Positions 32,734-44,300 of a DNA stretch of 64,000 nt are shown here, piece by piece. A program made the translations under genes and the position numbers. Each line of letters starts with the position of its first letter. The stretch's first letter is position 1. This stretch comes from Ornithinicoccus sp045032955 (GTDB taxonomy: Bacteria > Actinomycetota > Actinomycetes > Actinomycetales > Dermatophilaceae), in contig NZ_JBJFZU010000014.1 in assembly GCF_045032955.1 (NCBI RefSeq), positions 1-64,000 of the forward strand, in the 5' to 3' direction. The notes below the pieces were generated by a model. It saw nothing but the letters and a program-made list of their open reading frames with translations, searched no databases and was not told the DNA's origin.

Positions 32734-34206
32734 ATGACTGCCACCACGGCCGACAAGGCCATCTCTCAGATCGCTGTCAACGACATCGGTTCTGAGGAGG
32801 ACCTGCTCGCGGCCATCGACGCGACGATCAAGAACTTCAACGACGGCGACATCGTCGAGGGGATCATCGTCAAGGTCGACCGGGACGAGGTCCTGCTCGA
32901 CATCGGCTACAAGACCGAGGGCGTCATCCCCTCGCGCGAGCTCGCCATCAAGCACGACGTCGACCCGTCCGAGGTCGTCACCGTCGGTGACGAGGTCGAG
33001 GCCCTGGTCCTCCAGAAGGAGGACAAGGAAGGTCGGCTGATCCTCTCCAAGAAGCGCGCCCAGTACGAGCGTGCCTGGGGTTCGATCGAGCAGATCAAGG
33101 AAGAGGACGGCGTCGTCACCGGCACCGTCATCGAGGTCGTCAAGGGTGGACTCATCCTCGACATCGGCCTGCGCGGCTTCCTCCCCGCCTCCCTCGTCGA
33201 GATGCGTCGCGTCCGCGACCTCCAGCCGTACGTCGGCAAGGAGATCGAGGCCAAGATCATCGAGCTCGACAAGAACCGCAACAACGTGGTGCTCTCGCGC
33301 CGCGCGTGGTTGGAGCAGACGCAGTCCGAGGTCCGCACCACCTTCCTGAAGGAGCTGACCAAGGGCCAGGTCCGCACCGGCACGGTCAGCAGCATCGTGA
33401 ACTTCGGTGCCTTCGTGGACCTCGGTGGCGGCGTCGACGGCCTCGTGCACGTCTCCGAGCTGTCCTGGAAGCACATCGACCACCCGGGCGAGGTCGTCGA
33501 GGTCGGTGACGAGGTCACCGTCGAGGTGCTGGACGTGGACATGGACCGCGAGCGCGTGTCCCTGTCGCTCAAGGCGACCCTCGAGGACCCGTGGCAGACC
33601 TTCGCCCGCACCCACGCCATCGGCCAGGTCGTGCCGGGCAAGGTCACCAAGCTGGTGCCCTTCGGCGCGTTCGTGCGTGTCGAGGACGGCATCGAGGGCC
33701 TGGTGCACATCTCCGAGCTGGCCGAGCGTCACGTGGAGCTGCCGGAGCAGATCGTCACCGTGGGCGCCGAGGTCTTCGTCAAGGTCATCGACATCGACCT
33801 GGAGCGTCGCCGGATCTCGCTGTCGCTGAAGCAGGCGAACGAGGCCGTGGCCGCGGACTTCGACCCGACCCTCTACGGCATGGCCGCCGAGTACGACGAC
33901 CAGGGGAACTACAAGTACCCCGAGGGCTTCGACCCGGAGACCAACGAGTGGCTGGAGGGCTTCGAGTCCCAGCGCGAAAAGTGGGAGAAGGAGTACGCCG
34001 ACGCGCACGAGCGTTGGGAGGCCCACAAGGCGCAGGTCGAGGCCGCAGCCGAGGCCGCGGACTCCGACGAGGGTGTCGAGGTGGCCCCGGCCACGACCGC
34101 GTCCTACTCCTCCGACGTCCCCGAGGACACCCAGGAGGACGGTGGCGGAACCCTCGCCTCCGACGAGGCGCTGGCCGCCCTCCGGGAGAAGCTCACCGGT
34201 AACTGA
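32734..34206 (+). CDS. rpsA: 30S ribosomal protein S1
   Basis: A 490-residue S1 protein with four S1 RNA-binding repeats (roughly residues 42-112, 128-196, 213-281 and 299-368). Each is marked by a G-x-V-x(n)-G-F/A-F/V pattern such as NFGAFVDLGGGVDGLVHVSEL. Four repeats is the normal number for actinobacterial S1, against six in E. coli. The C-terminus is a long acidic tail rich in Glu and Ala with a Ser/Thr-rich end. ATG at 32734 starts the conserved MTATTADK region. A terminator follows the stop. coaE normally follows rpsA in actinobacteria, but a BCCT transporter follows here. Confidence 0.96.
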   Translation: MTATTADKAISQIAVNDIGSEEDLLAAIDATIKNFNDGDIVEGIIVKVDRDEVLLDIGYKTEGVIPSRELAIKHDVDPSEVVTVGDEVEALVLQKEDKEGRLILSKKRAQYERAWGSIEQIKEEDGVVTGTVIEVVKGGLILDIGLRGFLPASLVEMRRVRDLQPYVGKEIEAKIIELDKNRNNVVLSRRAWLEQTQSEVRTTFLKELTKGQVRTGTVSSIVNFGAFVDLGGGVDGLVHVSELSWKHIDHPGEVVEVGDEVTVEVLDVDMDRERVSLSLKATLEDPWQTFARTHAIGQVVPGKVTKLVPFGAFVRVEDGIEGLVHISELAERHVELPEQIVTVGAEVFVKVIDIDLERRRISLSLKQANEAVAADFDPTLYGMAAEYDDQGNYKYPEGFDPETNEWLEGFESQREKWEKEYADAHERWEAHKAQVEAAAEAADSDEGVEVAPATTASYSSDVPEDTQEDGGGTLASDEALAALREKLTGN

Positions 34207-34231
34207 GCGACCCCCTCGGTCGTCATCACGC

Positions 34232-34263
34232 ACGAGCCCGGCCCCGTCAGGGGCCGGGCTCGT
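34232..34263 (+). terminator. rpsA terminator
   Basis: A perfect 14-bp stem (34232-34245 with 34250-34263) around the loop GTCA, 25 bases after the rpsA stop. It has no long T run. It probably insulates the BCCT transporter gene from rpsA transcription. Confidence 0.8.
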
Positions 34264-34283
34264 CCGCGTTCCTGGAAATACGC

Positions 34284-34292
34284 TGTGATAAT
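34284..34292 (+). promoter_or_regulatory. Extended -10 promoter element of the BCCT transporter gene
   Basis: TGTGATAAT is an extended -10 (TGN before GATAAT). It is strikingly A+T-rich for this window and lies between the rpsA terminator and the transporter start at 34365. A clear -35 is not seen, as is common for extended -10 promoters. Confidence 0.5.
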
Positions 34293-34364
34293 GTTCCTGC
34301 GCATTTCGTAGGCCTTCGACCTGAGCGAACGATCCCGATCCCGCCCCCAGCAGAAAGGCATCCT

Positions 34365-36065
34365 GTGACATCCCCCTCAGACAGCCCGCCCACGTCCGAG
34401 GTCGAGGTCGAGGCCTCACCTCCGGAGGGCAGGTCCGGCCGCGGGCTGGCGCCCAGGGTGTTCTACCCCTCCGCCGTCCTCGTGTTCGTCTTCGTCCTCG
34501 CCGCCGCCGTCTTCCCGGAGGCGATGAACTCCGGGCTGGAGAAGGCCAACGAGGTCGTCGTCAACAGCATCGGCTGGTACTACGTGCTGCTGACGGTCTG
34601 CTTCGTCGGCTTCAGCCTCTGGCTGGCGATCAGCGACTACGGTCACATCACGCTGGGCAACGACGGCGAGAAGCCCGAGTTCGGCTACATGTCCTGGTTC
34701 GCCATGCTGTTCAGCGCCGGTATGGGGATCGGCCTCATGTTCTGGGGCGTCGCTGAGCCGCTGTACCACTTCGCCGGGCCACCCCCGGGGACCGGCGGCG
34801 GGTCGGACGCCGACATGGCGAACGCGGCGATGGGCCGGACCTTCCTGCACTGGGGCCTGCACGCCTGGGCCATCTACATCATCGTCGGCCTCGGCGTCGC
34901 CTACGCCGTGCACCGCAAGAAGCTGCCGGTGTCCATCCGGTGGGCGCTCAAGCCCATCCTGGGTGACCGGGTGGAGGGGTGGATCGGGGACGTCATCGAC
35001 GTCGTCGCCATCGTCGGCACGCTCTTCGGTGTGGCCACCTCGCTGGGCTTCGGCGTGGCGCAGGTGGGCGCCGGCATCAGCTTCCTCGGTCTCACCGAGG
35101 ACGGCAGCGGTGCCTGGCTCCAGGTGGGCCTGATCGCGGCCATCACCGGTGTAGCCACCCTGTCGGTGATGTCCGGTATCGGCAAGGGGATCAAGTGGCT
35201 GTCCAACATCAACCTGGTGCTGGCCGGTCTCCTGCTGCTCTTCGTCCTGACGGTGGGGCCGACGCAGTTCCTGCTCAACGACATGGTGCAGTCCCTCGGG
35301 TACTACCTGCAGAACTTCTTCTCGATGAGCTTCTCCACCTTCGCCTACCAGGAGGAGGGTCCGTCCTGGCTGGGCAGCTGGACCACCTACTACTGGGGTT
35401 GGTGGATCAGCTGGTCGCCCTTCGTCGGGATCTTCATCGCGCGCATCTCCCGGGGCCGGACGGTCCGGGAGTTCATCACCGGTGTCCTGCTGGTCCCGAC
35501 CCTGCTCACCTCGCTCTGGTTCGTCATCATGGGCGGCACGGCGCTGCACCGCGAGATCGTCGGGGACGGCGGCATCATCGGCGCGGACGGCTCGGTCTCC
35601 GAGAACGAGGCCCTCTTCCAGATGTTGGACGGGCTGCCCGGCGGGGCGTTCCTGCCCGGCCTGGCGATCATCATGATCGTCATCTTCTTCGTCACCAGCT
35701 CGGACTCCGGGTCCTACGTGGTCGACATGATCGCCAACGGCGGTGACCCGAACCCGCCGGTCTGGAGCCGCGTCATGTGGGCCGTGCTCGAGGGCGCCAT
35801 CGCCGCGGTGCTCATCGTCGCCGGTGCGGCCTCCGGGGTCGAGGGTGGTGGCCTGGCCTCGCTGCAGACGATGGCCATCATCACGGCGGTGCCGTTCTCG
35901 GTGGTGATGATCGGGATCTGCATCTCCCTGGTGAAGGCGTTCATCGCCGAGGACAAGGAGCAGGAACGGGTGAAGCGCAAGGTGCTGGCCCGTGAGCTCG
36001 CGCTGGAGGCCGAGGAGATGCAGGCCGCGGTCCCGGGAGAGGGCACCGGCCGCTCCAGCGGCTGA
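34365..36065 (+). CDS. BCCT family transporter (betaine/choline/carnitine type)
   Basis: Secondary transporter of 566 residues with twelve predicted membrane helices. It carries BCCT hallmarks: FGYMSWFAMLFSAGMGIGLMFWGVAEPLYH near the N-terminus and the family signature with its tryptophan-rich helix YYWGWWISWSPFVGIFIARISRGRT. The glycine-rich sodium-site helix reads AGMGIGL. Glycine betaine, choline, carnitine or ectoine are the known substrates; which applies is not readable. Short charged N- and C-terminal tails (last 35 residues) may sense osmotic conditions, as in BetP. GTG at 34365 follows AGAAAGG. The gene sits between rpsA and uvrB, where coaE would be expected. Confidence 0.93.
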   Translation: MTSPSDSPPTSEVEVEASPPEGRSGRGLAPRVFYPSAVLVFVFVLAAAVFPEAMNSGLEKANEVVVNSIGWYYVLLTVCFVGFSLWLAISDYGHITLGNDGEKPEFGYMSWFAMLFSAGMGIGLMFWGVAEPLYHFAGPPPGTGGGSDADMANAAMGRTFLHWGLHAWAIYIIVGLGVAYAVHRKKLPVSIRWALKPILGDRVEGWIGDVIDVVAIVGTLFGVATSLGFGVAQVGAGISFLGLTEDGSGAWLQVGLIAAITGVATLSVMSGIGKGIKWLSNINLVLAGLLLLFVLTVGPTQFLLNDMVQSLGYYLQNFFSMSFSTFAYQEEGPSWLGSWTTYYWGWWISWSPFVGIFIARISRGRTVREFITGVLLVPTLLTSLWFVIMGGTALHREIVGDGGIIGADGSVSENEALFQMLDGLPGGAFLPGLAIIMIVIFFVTSSDSGSYVVDMIANGGDPNPPVWSRVMWAVLEGAIAAVLIVAGAASGVEGGGLASLQTMAIITAVPFSVVMIGICISLVKAFIAEDKEQERVKRKVLARELALEAEEMQAAVPGEGTGRSSG

Positions 36066-36107
36066 CCTGCGGACGGGGCCTGTCCAGGTCCTGAACCACG
36101 CCTGACG

Positions 36108-36139
36108 AGGGTGGCCCGGCCGAGCGGCCGGGCCACCCT
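36108..36139 (+). terminator. Terminator after the BCCT transporter gene
   Basis: A perfect 15-bp inverted repeat (36108-36122 with 36125-36139) around 2 central bases, followed by TTG. It separates the transporter from the leaderless uvrB promoter. Confidence 0.8.
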
Positions 36140-36155
36140 TGTCGGTGGCGGGGGA

Positions 36156-36161
36156 TACCGT
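36156..36161 (+). promoter_or_regulatory. -10 box of a leaderless uvrB promoter
   Basis: TACCGT ends 6 bases before the uvrB ATG. No LexA-type inverted repeat (CGAAC-N4-GTTCG) is visible nearby. Confidence 0.45.
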
Positions 36162-36167
36162 TGAGGC

Positions 36168-38273
<2,106 letters not shown>

Positions 38274-38310
38274 CCCGGCGGGACGGGCGGGTCGGCCGGG
38301 ACGGACCCGC

Positions 38311-39219
38311 TCAGACGACCTCGGGCTGGTTCCGTCGCCGGCGCCGCCCGGGCCCGGTCGGACGGCCCAGGACCAGCACGCTGGCCACGACGACCAGGGC
38401 CATCCCGAGCAGCTGCGGCAGGGCGAGCACCTGCCCGAGCACGATCAGCCCGGCGAGGGCGGCGGCGGCCGGCTCCAGGCTGAGCAGGACGCCGAAGGTG
38501 CCCGAGCGCAGGTGGCGCAACGCCAGCAGCTCGAGGCTGTACGGGATCGCCGAGGACAGCAGCGCGATCCCGAGGCCGAGCAGCAAGGCCTCCGGCGTGA
38601 CCAGTGCGCTGCCGGCGGTGGCCCAGCCCAGCGGCAGCATCACCACCGCACCCAGCGCCAGGCAGATGGCGATGCCGTCCAACCCCTCGAAGCGGGCACC
38701 GGTCCGGCGGCTGAGCACGATGTAGGCAGCCCAGCAGGCCCCGGCGGTGGCCGCGAGCAGGATGCCGGTGATGTCGAGCTCGGCCCACGGGGTGGTGAGG
38801 GCCTCCGAGATGAGCAGGACCCCGACCAGGGCCGCGCCGACCGCCAGCAGGTCACGGCGTCGTCGGGACAGCGCCGCCGCGAGGGCCAGCGGCCCGAGGA
38901 ACTCGATGGTGACCGCGACGCCGATGGGCAGCCGGGTCAGGCTCCCGTAGAACGCGATGTTCATGCAGGTCAGGGCCAGGGCGAAGAGGCTGACGACGCC
39001 CCAGTCCGCGGCGCTGCGACCACGGAGCCGCGGCCGGACCAGGGCCCAGAGGATGACCGCCGCCAACGCCAGGCGCAGGGTCACCGACCCCAGGACACCG
39101 ACCGTCGGCAGCAGGGTCGCGGCGAGGGCGCCGCCGAACTGCACGGAGACGACGGCGACCAGCACCAGCACCACGGGCGGGACCCGTGGCCGGGCCCCCG
39201 GCGCGGGAGGCGCCGTCAC
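38311..39219 (-). CDS. EamA/DMT family exporter (RhtA-like)
   Basis: An inner-membrane transporter of about 302 residues with ten hydrophobic segments in two EamA repeats. The second repeat contains SSAIPYSLELLALRHLRSGTFGVLLSLEPAAAALAGLIVLGQ, closely resembling the threonine/homoserine exporter RhtA. Amino-acid export is therefore likely, but the substrate is unproven. The C-terminus is basic. I chose GTG at 39219 because it overlaps the stop of the upstream MBL gene as GTGA; an in-frame GTG at 39237 would add six residues. It is convergent with uvrB (37 bases apart). Confidence 0.87.
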   Translation of the reverse strand: MTAPPAPGARPRVPPVVLVLVAVVSVQFGGALAATLLPTVGVLGSVTLRLALAAVILWALVRPRLRGRSAADWGVVSLFALALTCMNIAFYGSLTRLPIGVAVTIEFLGPLALAAALSRRRRDLLAVGAALVGVLLISEALTTPWAELDITGILLAATAGACWAAYIVLSRRTGARFEGLDGIAICLALGAVVMLPLGWATAGSALVTPEALLLGLGIALLSSAIPYSLELLALRHLRSGTFGVLLSLEPAAAALAGLIVLGQVLALPQLLGMALVVVASVLVLGRPTGPGRRRRRNQPEVV

Positions 39220-39905
39220 CAACCGCGTTCCCGCCACCCCGGCAGGTCGTCGCGCTCGGCGCCCAGCGTCGTGTTGTCACCGTGACCGGGGAGCACCAGC
39301 GCGTCGTCGTAGACGCCGAAGACTCGCTGCTCGAGGTCGTCCATGAGGCTGGCGAAGTCCTCCGGCGAGCCGGTCTTGCCGGGGCCGCCGGGGAAGAGGC
39401 TGTCCCCGGTGAACAGGGTGGTCCGCGCCCCCGTGTCGCCGAGGGTGCCGAGGGCCAGCGCCACCGAGCCGGGGGTGTGCCCGCGCAGCGCGACGACGTC
39501 CAGCTCCAGGTCGCCGACCCGGATCCGGTCACCCTGCTCGACACGGATGTCCACCGGGACGGGCAGCGCGTCGGCGTCGTCGGCCCCGGCGACCGTGGTG
39601 GCGCCGGTCGCCCGCACCATCTCCGCCAGCGCCTGGTGGTGGTCCTGGTGCCGGTGCGTGGTCAGCAGGGTGTCCAGGGCTTCCGGCCGGTCGGCCGCCC
39701 CGTCCTCGGCCAGCAGGCGGTGCAGCCGCGGCGCGTCGTCCGCGGCGTCCACGAGCAGCCGCTTCCCGGTGGCCCTGCAGGTCACCAGGTAGGCGTTGTT
39801 GTCCATCGGCCCGACGCTGCACTTGCGGACCACGGCAGGGCCGAGGTCCAGCACCCAGCTCGGGCCACCGGGGGAGACGTGTCCGGTCAGGTCTGCAGAG
39901 CTCAC
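39216..39905 (-). CDS. MBL-fold metallo-hydrolase
   Basis: A 229-residue metallo-beta-lactamase-fold hydrolase. The zinc-binding motif HRHQDHH is present (the HxHxDH pattern, residues about 88-94), then a later His in GHTPGSVAL, Asp in FTGDSLFPG and a C-terminal His in LPGHGD. This is the glyoxalase II-like subgroup. A homologous gene sits between uvrB and uvrA in mycobacteria. The substrate is unknown. GTG at 39905 has a TAGACT box 7 bases upstream, so it has its own leaderless promoter just after gltD. It shares a 4-base overlap with the EamA gene downstream. Confidence 0.88.
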   Translation of the reverse strand: MSSADLTGHVSPGGPSWVLDLGPAVVRKCSVGPMDNNAYLVTCRATGKRLLVDAADDAPRLHRLLAEDGAADRPEALDTLLTTHRHQDHHQALAEMVRATGATTVAGADDADALPVPVDIRVEQGDRIRVGDLELDVVALRGHTPGSVALALGTLGDTGARTTLFTGDSLFPGGPGKTGSPEDFASLMDDLEQRVFGVYDDALVLPGHGDNTTLGAERDDLPGWRERGW

Positions 39906-39912
39906 GGCGCCG

Positions 39913-39918
39913 AGTCTA
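39913..39918 (-). promoter_or_regulatory. -10 box of a leaderless promoter for the MBL hydrolase gene
   Basis: TAGACT on the minus strand ends 7 bases before the GTG at 39905. One copy of the recurrent octamer (39924-39931) lies just upstream, in the 29-base gap after gltD. Confidence 0.55.
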
Positions 39919-39934
39919 GTGCGGGCATACCTGC

Positions 39935-41395
39935 TCAGACGGTGAGCGGCCGGTCGGTCGGCCGGATCGGGGCGGGCAGGGTGCTCGTCCCGGTGAGGTA
40001 GGCGTCCACCGCCGCGGCGCAGGCCCGGCCCTCGGCGATGGCCCAGACGATGAGCGACTGGCCACGGCCGCAGTCCCCGGCGGCGAAGACGCCGTCCATC
40101 GGGGTGGCGAAGGTGTCGTCCCGCTCGTAGGTGTTGACCGGGGTGCGGGGCAGGGTGCCCGAAGGCGCCGCGCTCTCGTCGGGACCGACGAAGCCCATGG
40201 CGAGCAGCACCAGCTGCGCCGGGATCTCCCGCTCGCTGCCCTCGATCGGCTGGAAACGACCGTCCTCGAACCGGCCGTCGACCATCACCACACCGCGGAC
40301 GGCGCCGTGCTCGTCACCCAGCACCTCGACCGTGGAGACGCCGTAGGACCGTTCACCGCCCTCCTGGTGGGCCTCGGAGACCTTGTAGAGCATCGGGTAG
40401 GTCGGCCACGGCTGGTGCTCGGGACGCTCGTGCGGCGGGGTGGTCATGATCTCCAGCTGCATGACCGAGCGGGCACGGTGCCGGTGCGCGGTCCCGAGGC
40501 AGTCGGCCCCGGTGTCACCGCCACCGATGATGATCACGTCCTTGTCCTCGGCGTCGATGCCGCGCGGGTCACCGAGCGCCTCCCTGTTCGCCGGGACGAG
40601 GAAGTCCATCGCCGGGTGCACACCGTCGAGGTCCGCACCGGGGACCTGCAGGCCCCTGGGGACGGTGGACCCGGTGGCCATCACCACCGCGTCGAAGCGC
40701 TTGCGCAGCTCCACCAGGGACAGGTCGTCCGGTCCGTCACCCCCGATGGTGACCCCGGTGACGAAGCGGATGCCCTCGCCGCGCAGCTGGACCAGCCGGC
40801 GGTCCAGGACGGACTTCTCCATCTTGAACTCGGGGATGCCGTAGCGCAGCAGCCCGCCCACGGCGTCGGAGCGCTCGTAGACCACCACGGTGTGGCCCGC
40901 CCGACCCAGCTGCTGGGCGGCGGCCAGGCCGGCCGGACCGGAGCCGACCACCGCGACGGTGCGCCCGCTCAGCCACTCCGGCTCCTGCGGGCTCACCCGC
41001 CCGTTGGAGAAGGCGCGGTCGATGATCGAGACCTCGATCTGCTTGATGGTCACCGCGGGCTGGTTGATGCTCAGCACGCAGGACGTCTCGCACGGGGCGG
41101 GGCACAGCCGACCGGTGAACTCGGGGAAGTTGTTGGTGGCGTGCAGGCGTTCGATCGCCTCGGCGAAGTTCGCCCGACGGGTGAGGTCGTTCCACTCCGG
41201 GATGAGGTTGCCCAGCGGGCACCCGGTGTGGCAGAACGGGATGCCGCAGTCCATGCACCGGCTCGCCTGCCGCTGCAGCACCGAGGTCTCCTGCTCCCCG
41301 TGCACCTCGTTCCAGTCCATGATCCGGACCGGGACGGGACGCGAGGGACGGTCCTCACGGTCGCGGTGGTTCAGGAAACCTTTGGGGTCAGCCAT
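39935..41395 (-). CDS. gltD: Glutamate synthase small (beta) subunit
   Basis: NADPH-oxidising subunit of glutamate synthase, 486 residues. The N-terminal [4Fe-4S] cysteines are in CMDCGIPFCHTGCPLGN and further on in CPAPCETSC. The FAD site GSGPAGLAAAQQLGRAG follows (about residues 150-166). The NADPH site is IIGGGDTGADCLG (about 290-302). The C-terminal GVFAAGDCGRGQSLIVWAI closes the FAD fold. It passes electrons to GltB to make two glutamates from glutamine and 2-oxoglutarate. Its start lies within the end of gltB, an 8-base overlap, so the two are coupled. Confidence 0.96.
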   Translation of the reverse strand: MADPKGFLNHRDREDRPSRPVPVRIMDWNEVHGEQETSVLQRQASRCMDCGIPFCHTGCPLGNLIPEWNDLTRRANFAEAIERLHATNNFPEFTGRLCPAPCETSCVLSINQPAVTIKQIEVSIIDRAFSNGRVSPQEPEWLSGRTVAVVGSGPAGLAAAQQLGRAGHTVVVYERSDAVGGLLRYGIPEFKMEKSVLDRRLVQLRGEGIRFVTGVTIGGDGPDDLSLVELRKRFDAVVMATGSTVPRGLQVPGADLDGVHPAMDFLVPANREALGDPRGIDAEDKDVIIIGGGDTGADCLGTAHRHRARSVMQLEIMTTPPHERPEHQPWPTYPMLYKVSEAHQEGGERSYGVSTVEVLGDEHGAVRGVVMVDGRFEDGRFQPIEGSEREIPAQLVLLAMGFVGPDESAAPSGTLPRTPVNTYERDDTFATPMDGVFAAGDCGRGQSLIVWAIAEGRACAAAVDAYLTGTSTLPAPIRPTDRPLTV

Positions 41396-44300
41396 GAGAG
41401 TCCTCCAGGATGAGCTGCCAGGCGTGCGGGCCGTTGGGGTCGTCGCCGCGCTCCTCCGCCTCGCGGCGGATGCGCAGGACGCTGGCGTACTGGCGTGGGG
41501 TGATGACGGTGATCCGATGTGCCCAGTCGGGGTCGGAGAGGAGCTGCTCGGCGACGCTGCTGCCGGTGAGCTCGCGGTGCTCCTCGATCAGGGCCCGCAC
41601 CTCCTCGGTCCGGTCCGTCTCGGCCAGCGGGAAGAGGAGCAGGTCGCCGTTGGCCGTGGCCAGCGGGTTCAACCGGTCCTGCTGCAGGTCCAGGACGAAG
41701 GCGCTGCCGCCGGACATCCCGGCACCGATGTTGCGGCCGGTGCGACCCAGGATGAGGGCCCTGCCGCCGGTCATGTACTCCAGCGCGTGGTCGCCCACGC
41801 CCTCGACGACGGCGGTGGCCCCGGAGTTGCGCACGCAGAATCGCTCGCCGACGGTGCCGCGCAGGTTCACCTGCCCGGCGGTGGCGCCGTAGCAGATGAC
41901 GTTCCCGGCGATCACCTGGTCCATCGCGACGAAGGGCGCGTCCTCGGAGGGGCGGACCACGATCCGACCGCCGGACAGGCCCTTGCCGACGAAGTCGTTG
42001 GCGTCACCGACCAGGCGCAGGGTGGCACCGGAGGGCAGGAAGGCGCCGAACGACTGCCCCGCCGAACCGGTGAAGGTCAGGTCGATGCATCCCTCCGGCA
42101 GCCCGTCCGGGCCGGCGGCCACGGTGATGTGGTGCCCCAGCAGGGTGCCGACCGTCCGGTTGACGTTGGTGATAGGGAAGTGCCCGGTCACCGGGGTGCC
42201 GTCGCGGAGCGCGGGGCCGGCGAGCTCGACAAGCTGGTTGTCCAGCGCCGCCTCGAGCCCGTGCTCCTGGGTGGTGGTGCACCGCCGCGAGGCCCCCTCC
42301 GGGATCGCGGTCATGTGCAGGATCGGCGCCAGGTCGAGACCGTCGGCCTTCCAGTGCTCGACCGCGGCGGAGGTGTCGAGCAGGTCCGCCCGTCCGATGA
42401 CCTCGTCCAGGCTGCGGTAGCCGAGCCCCGCGAGCAGCTCACGCACCTGCTGGGCGACGAAGGTGAAGAAGTTCACCACGTGCTCGGCCTTGCCGGTGTA
42501 CCGCTCCCGCAGCTCGGGGTTCTGGGTGGCGATCCCCACCGGGCAGGTGTCCAGGTGGCAGACCCGCATCATGATGCATCCGGAGACGACCAGCGGGGCG
42601 GTGGCGAAGCCGTACTCCTCGGCGCCGAGCAGCGCGGCCACCAGCACGTCCCGCCCGGTCTTGAGCTGCCCGTCGCACTGCACGACGATCCGGTCCCGGA
42701 GACCGTTCTTCAGCAGCGTCTGCTGGGTCTCGGCCAGACCGAGCTCCCACGGGGTGCCGGCGTGCTTCAGCGAGGTCAGCGGGCTGGCGCCGGTGCCCCC
42801 GTCGTGGCCGGAGATCAGCACCACGTCCGACTTGGCCTTGGCCACCCCGGCCGCGACCGTGCCCACCCCGATCTGGCTGACCAGCTTGACGTGCACGCGC
42901 GCCTTCGGGTTGGCGTTCTTCAGGTCGTGGATGAGCTGCTTGATGTCCTCGATCGAGTAGATGTCGTGGTGCGGCGGCGGCGAGATGAGCCCGACGCCGG
43001 GGGTCGAGTGCCGGGTGCTGGCCACCCAGGGGTAGACCTTGCCGGGCGGCAGCTGGCCCCCCTCGCCTGGCTTGGCGCCCTGGGCCATCTTGATCTGGAT
43101 GTCGTCGGCGTGCACCAGGTACGGCGAGGTCACCCCGAACCGTCCGGAGGCGACCTGCTTGATCGCGGACCGTCGCTCGGGGTCCAGCAGCCGGTCGACG
43201 TCCTCTCCGCCCTCGCCGGTGTTGGACTTGCCGCCCAGCCTGTTCATCGCGATCGCCAGCGTCTCGTGCGCCTCCTGCGAGATGGAGCCGTAGCTCATCG
43301 CGCCGGTGGCGAAGCGTCGGACGATGTCGCTGACCGGCTCGACCTCGTCGACGTCGATCGGTTCCCGGTCCGGGTTGGTCCGGAACAGCCCGCGCAGGGT
43401 CATCAGGTCACCGGCCTGCTCGTCGACCAGGTCGGTGTACTGCTGGAAGATGTCGTAGCGCCCCTGCCGGGTGGCGTGCTGCAGCCGGAAGATGGCCTCC
43501 GGGCCGAAGAGGTGCGGCGGCCCCTCGCGGCGCCACTGGTACTCACCGCCGATGGTCAGCGCCCGGTGGTAGGGCGGGATGCCGGAGAGCGGGTAGGCCA
43601 CCGCGTGCCGGCGTGCCACCTCCTCGGCGATGACGTCCAGGCCCACCCCGTCGATCTGGCTGGTGGTCCCGGTGAACCACCGCTCGACGACGTCCCGGGA
43701 CAGGCCGACGGCCTCGAAGGTCTGGGCGCCGCGGTAGGAGGACACCGTGGAGATGCCCATCTTGGACATGACCTTCAGGACGCCCTTGCCGAGGGCCTTG
43801 ATCAGGTTCCTGATCGCCACGTCCGGGTCCAGGCCGTCCAGCACCTGGCCGGAGGAGCACAGGTTCTCCACCGACTCCATGGCCAGGTACGGGTTGACGG
43901 CGGCGGCGCCGTAGGCGACCAGCAGGGCGACGTGGTGCACCTCGCGGACGTCTCCGGCCTCCACCAGCAGCCCCACCCGGGTACGGGTGTTGTTGCGCAC
44001 CAGGTGGTGGTGCACCGCGCTGGTGAGCAGCAGCGACGGGATCGGTGCCTGCTCCCGGTCCGCGTGCCGGTCCGAGAGCACCACGAAGAAGGCGCCCCGG
44101 GCCACGGCCGCGTCGACCTCCGCGCAGATCTCCTCGAGGCGGTGCTCGAGCGCCTCCGCCCCGAGGTCCACCCGGTAGAGGCCGCGGACCACGACGGGGG
44201 TGAACTCCGGGTGCTCGCCCTCCAGGTTGATCCGCCGCAGCTTGGCCAGCTGGTCGTTGTCGATCACCGGGAAGGGCAGCACGACCTGCCGGGCGTGCTC

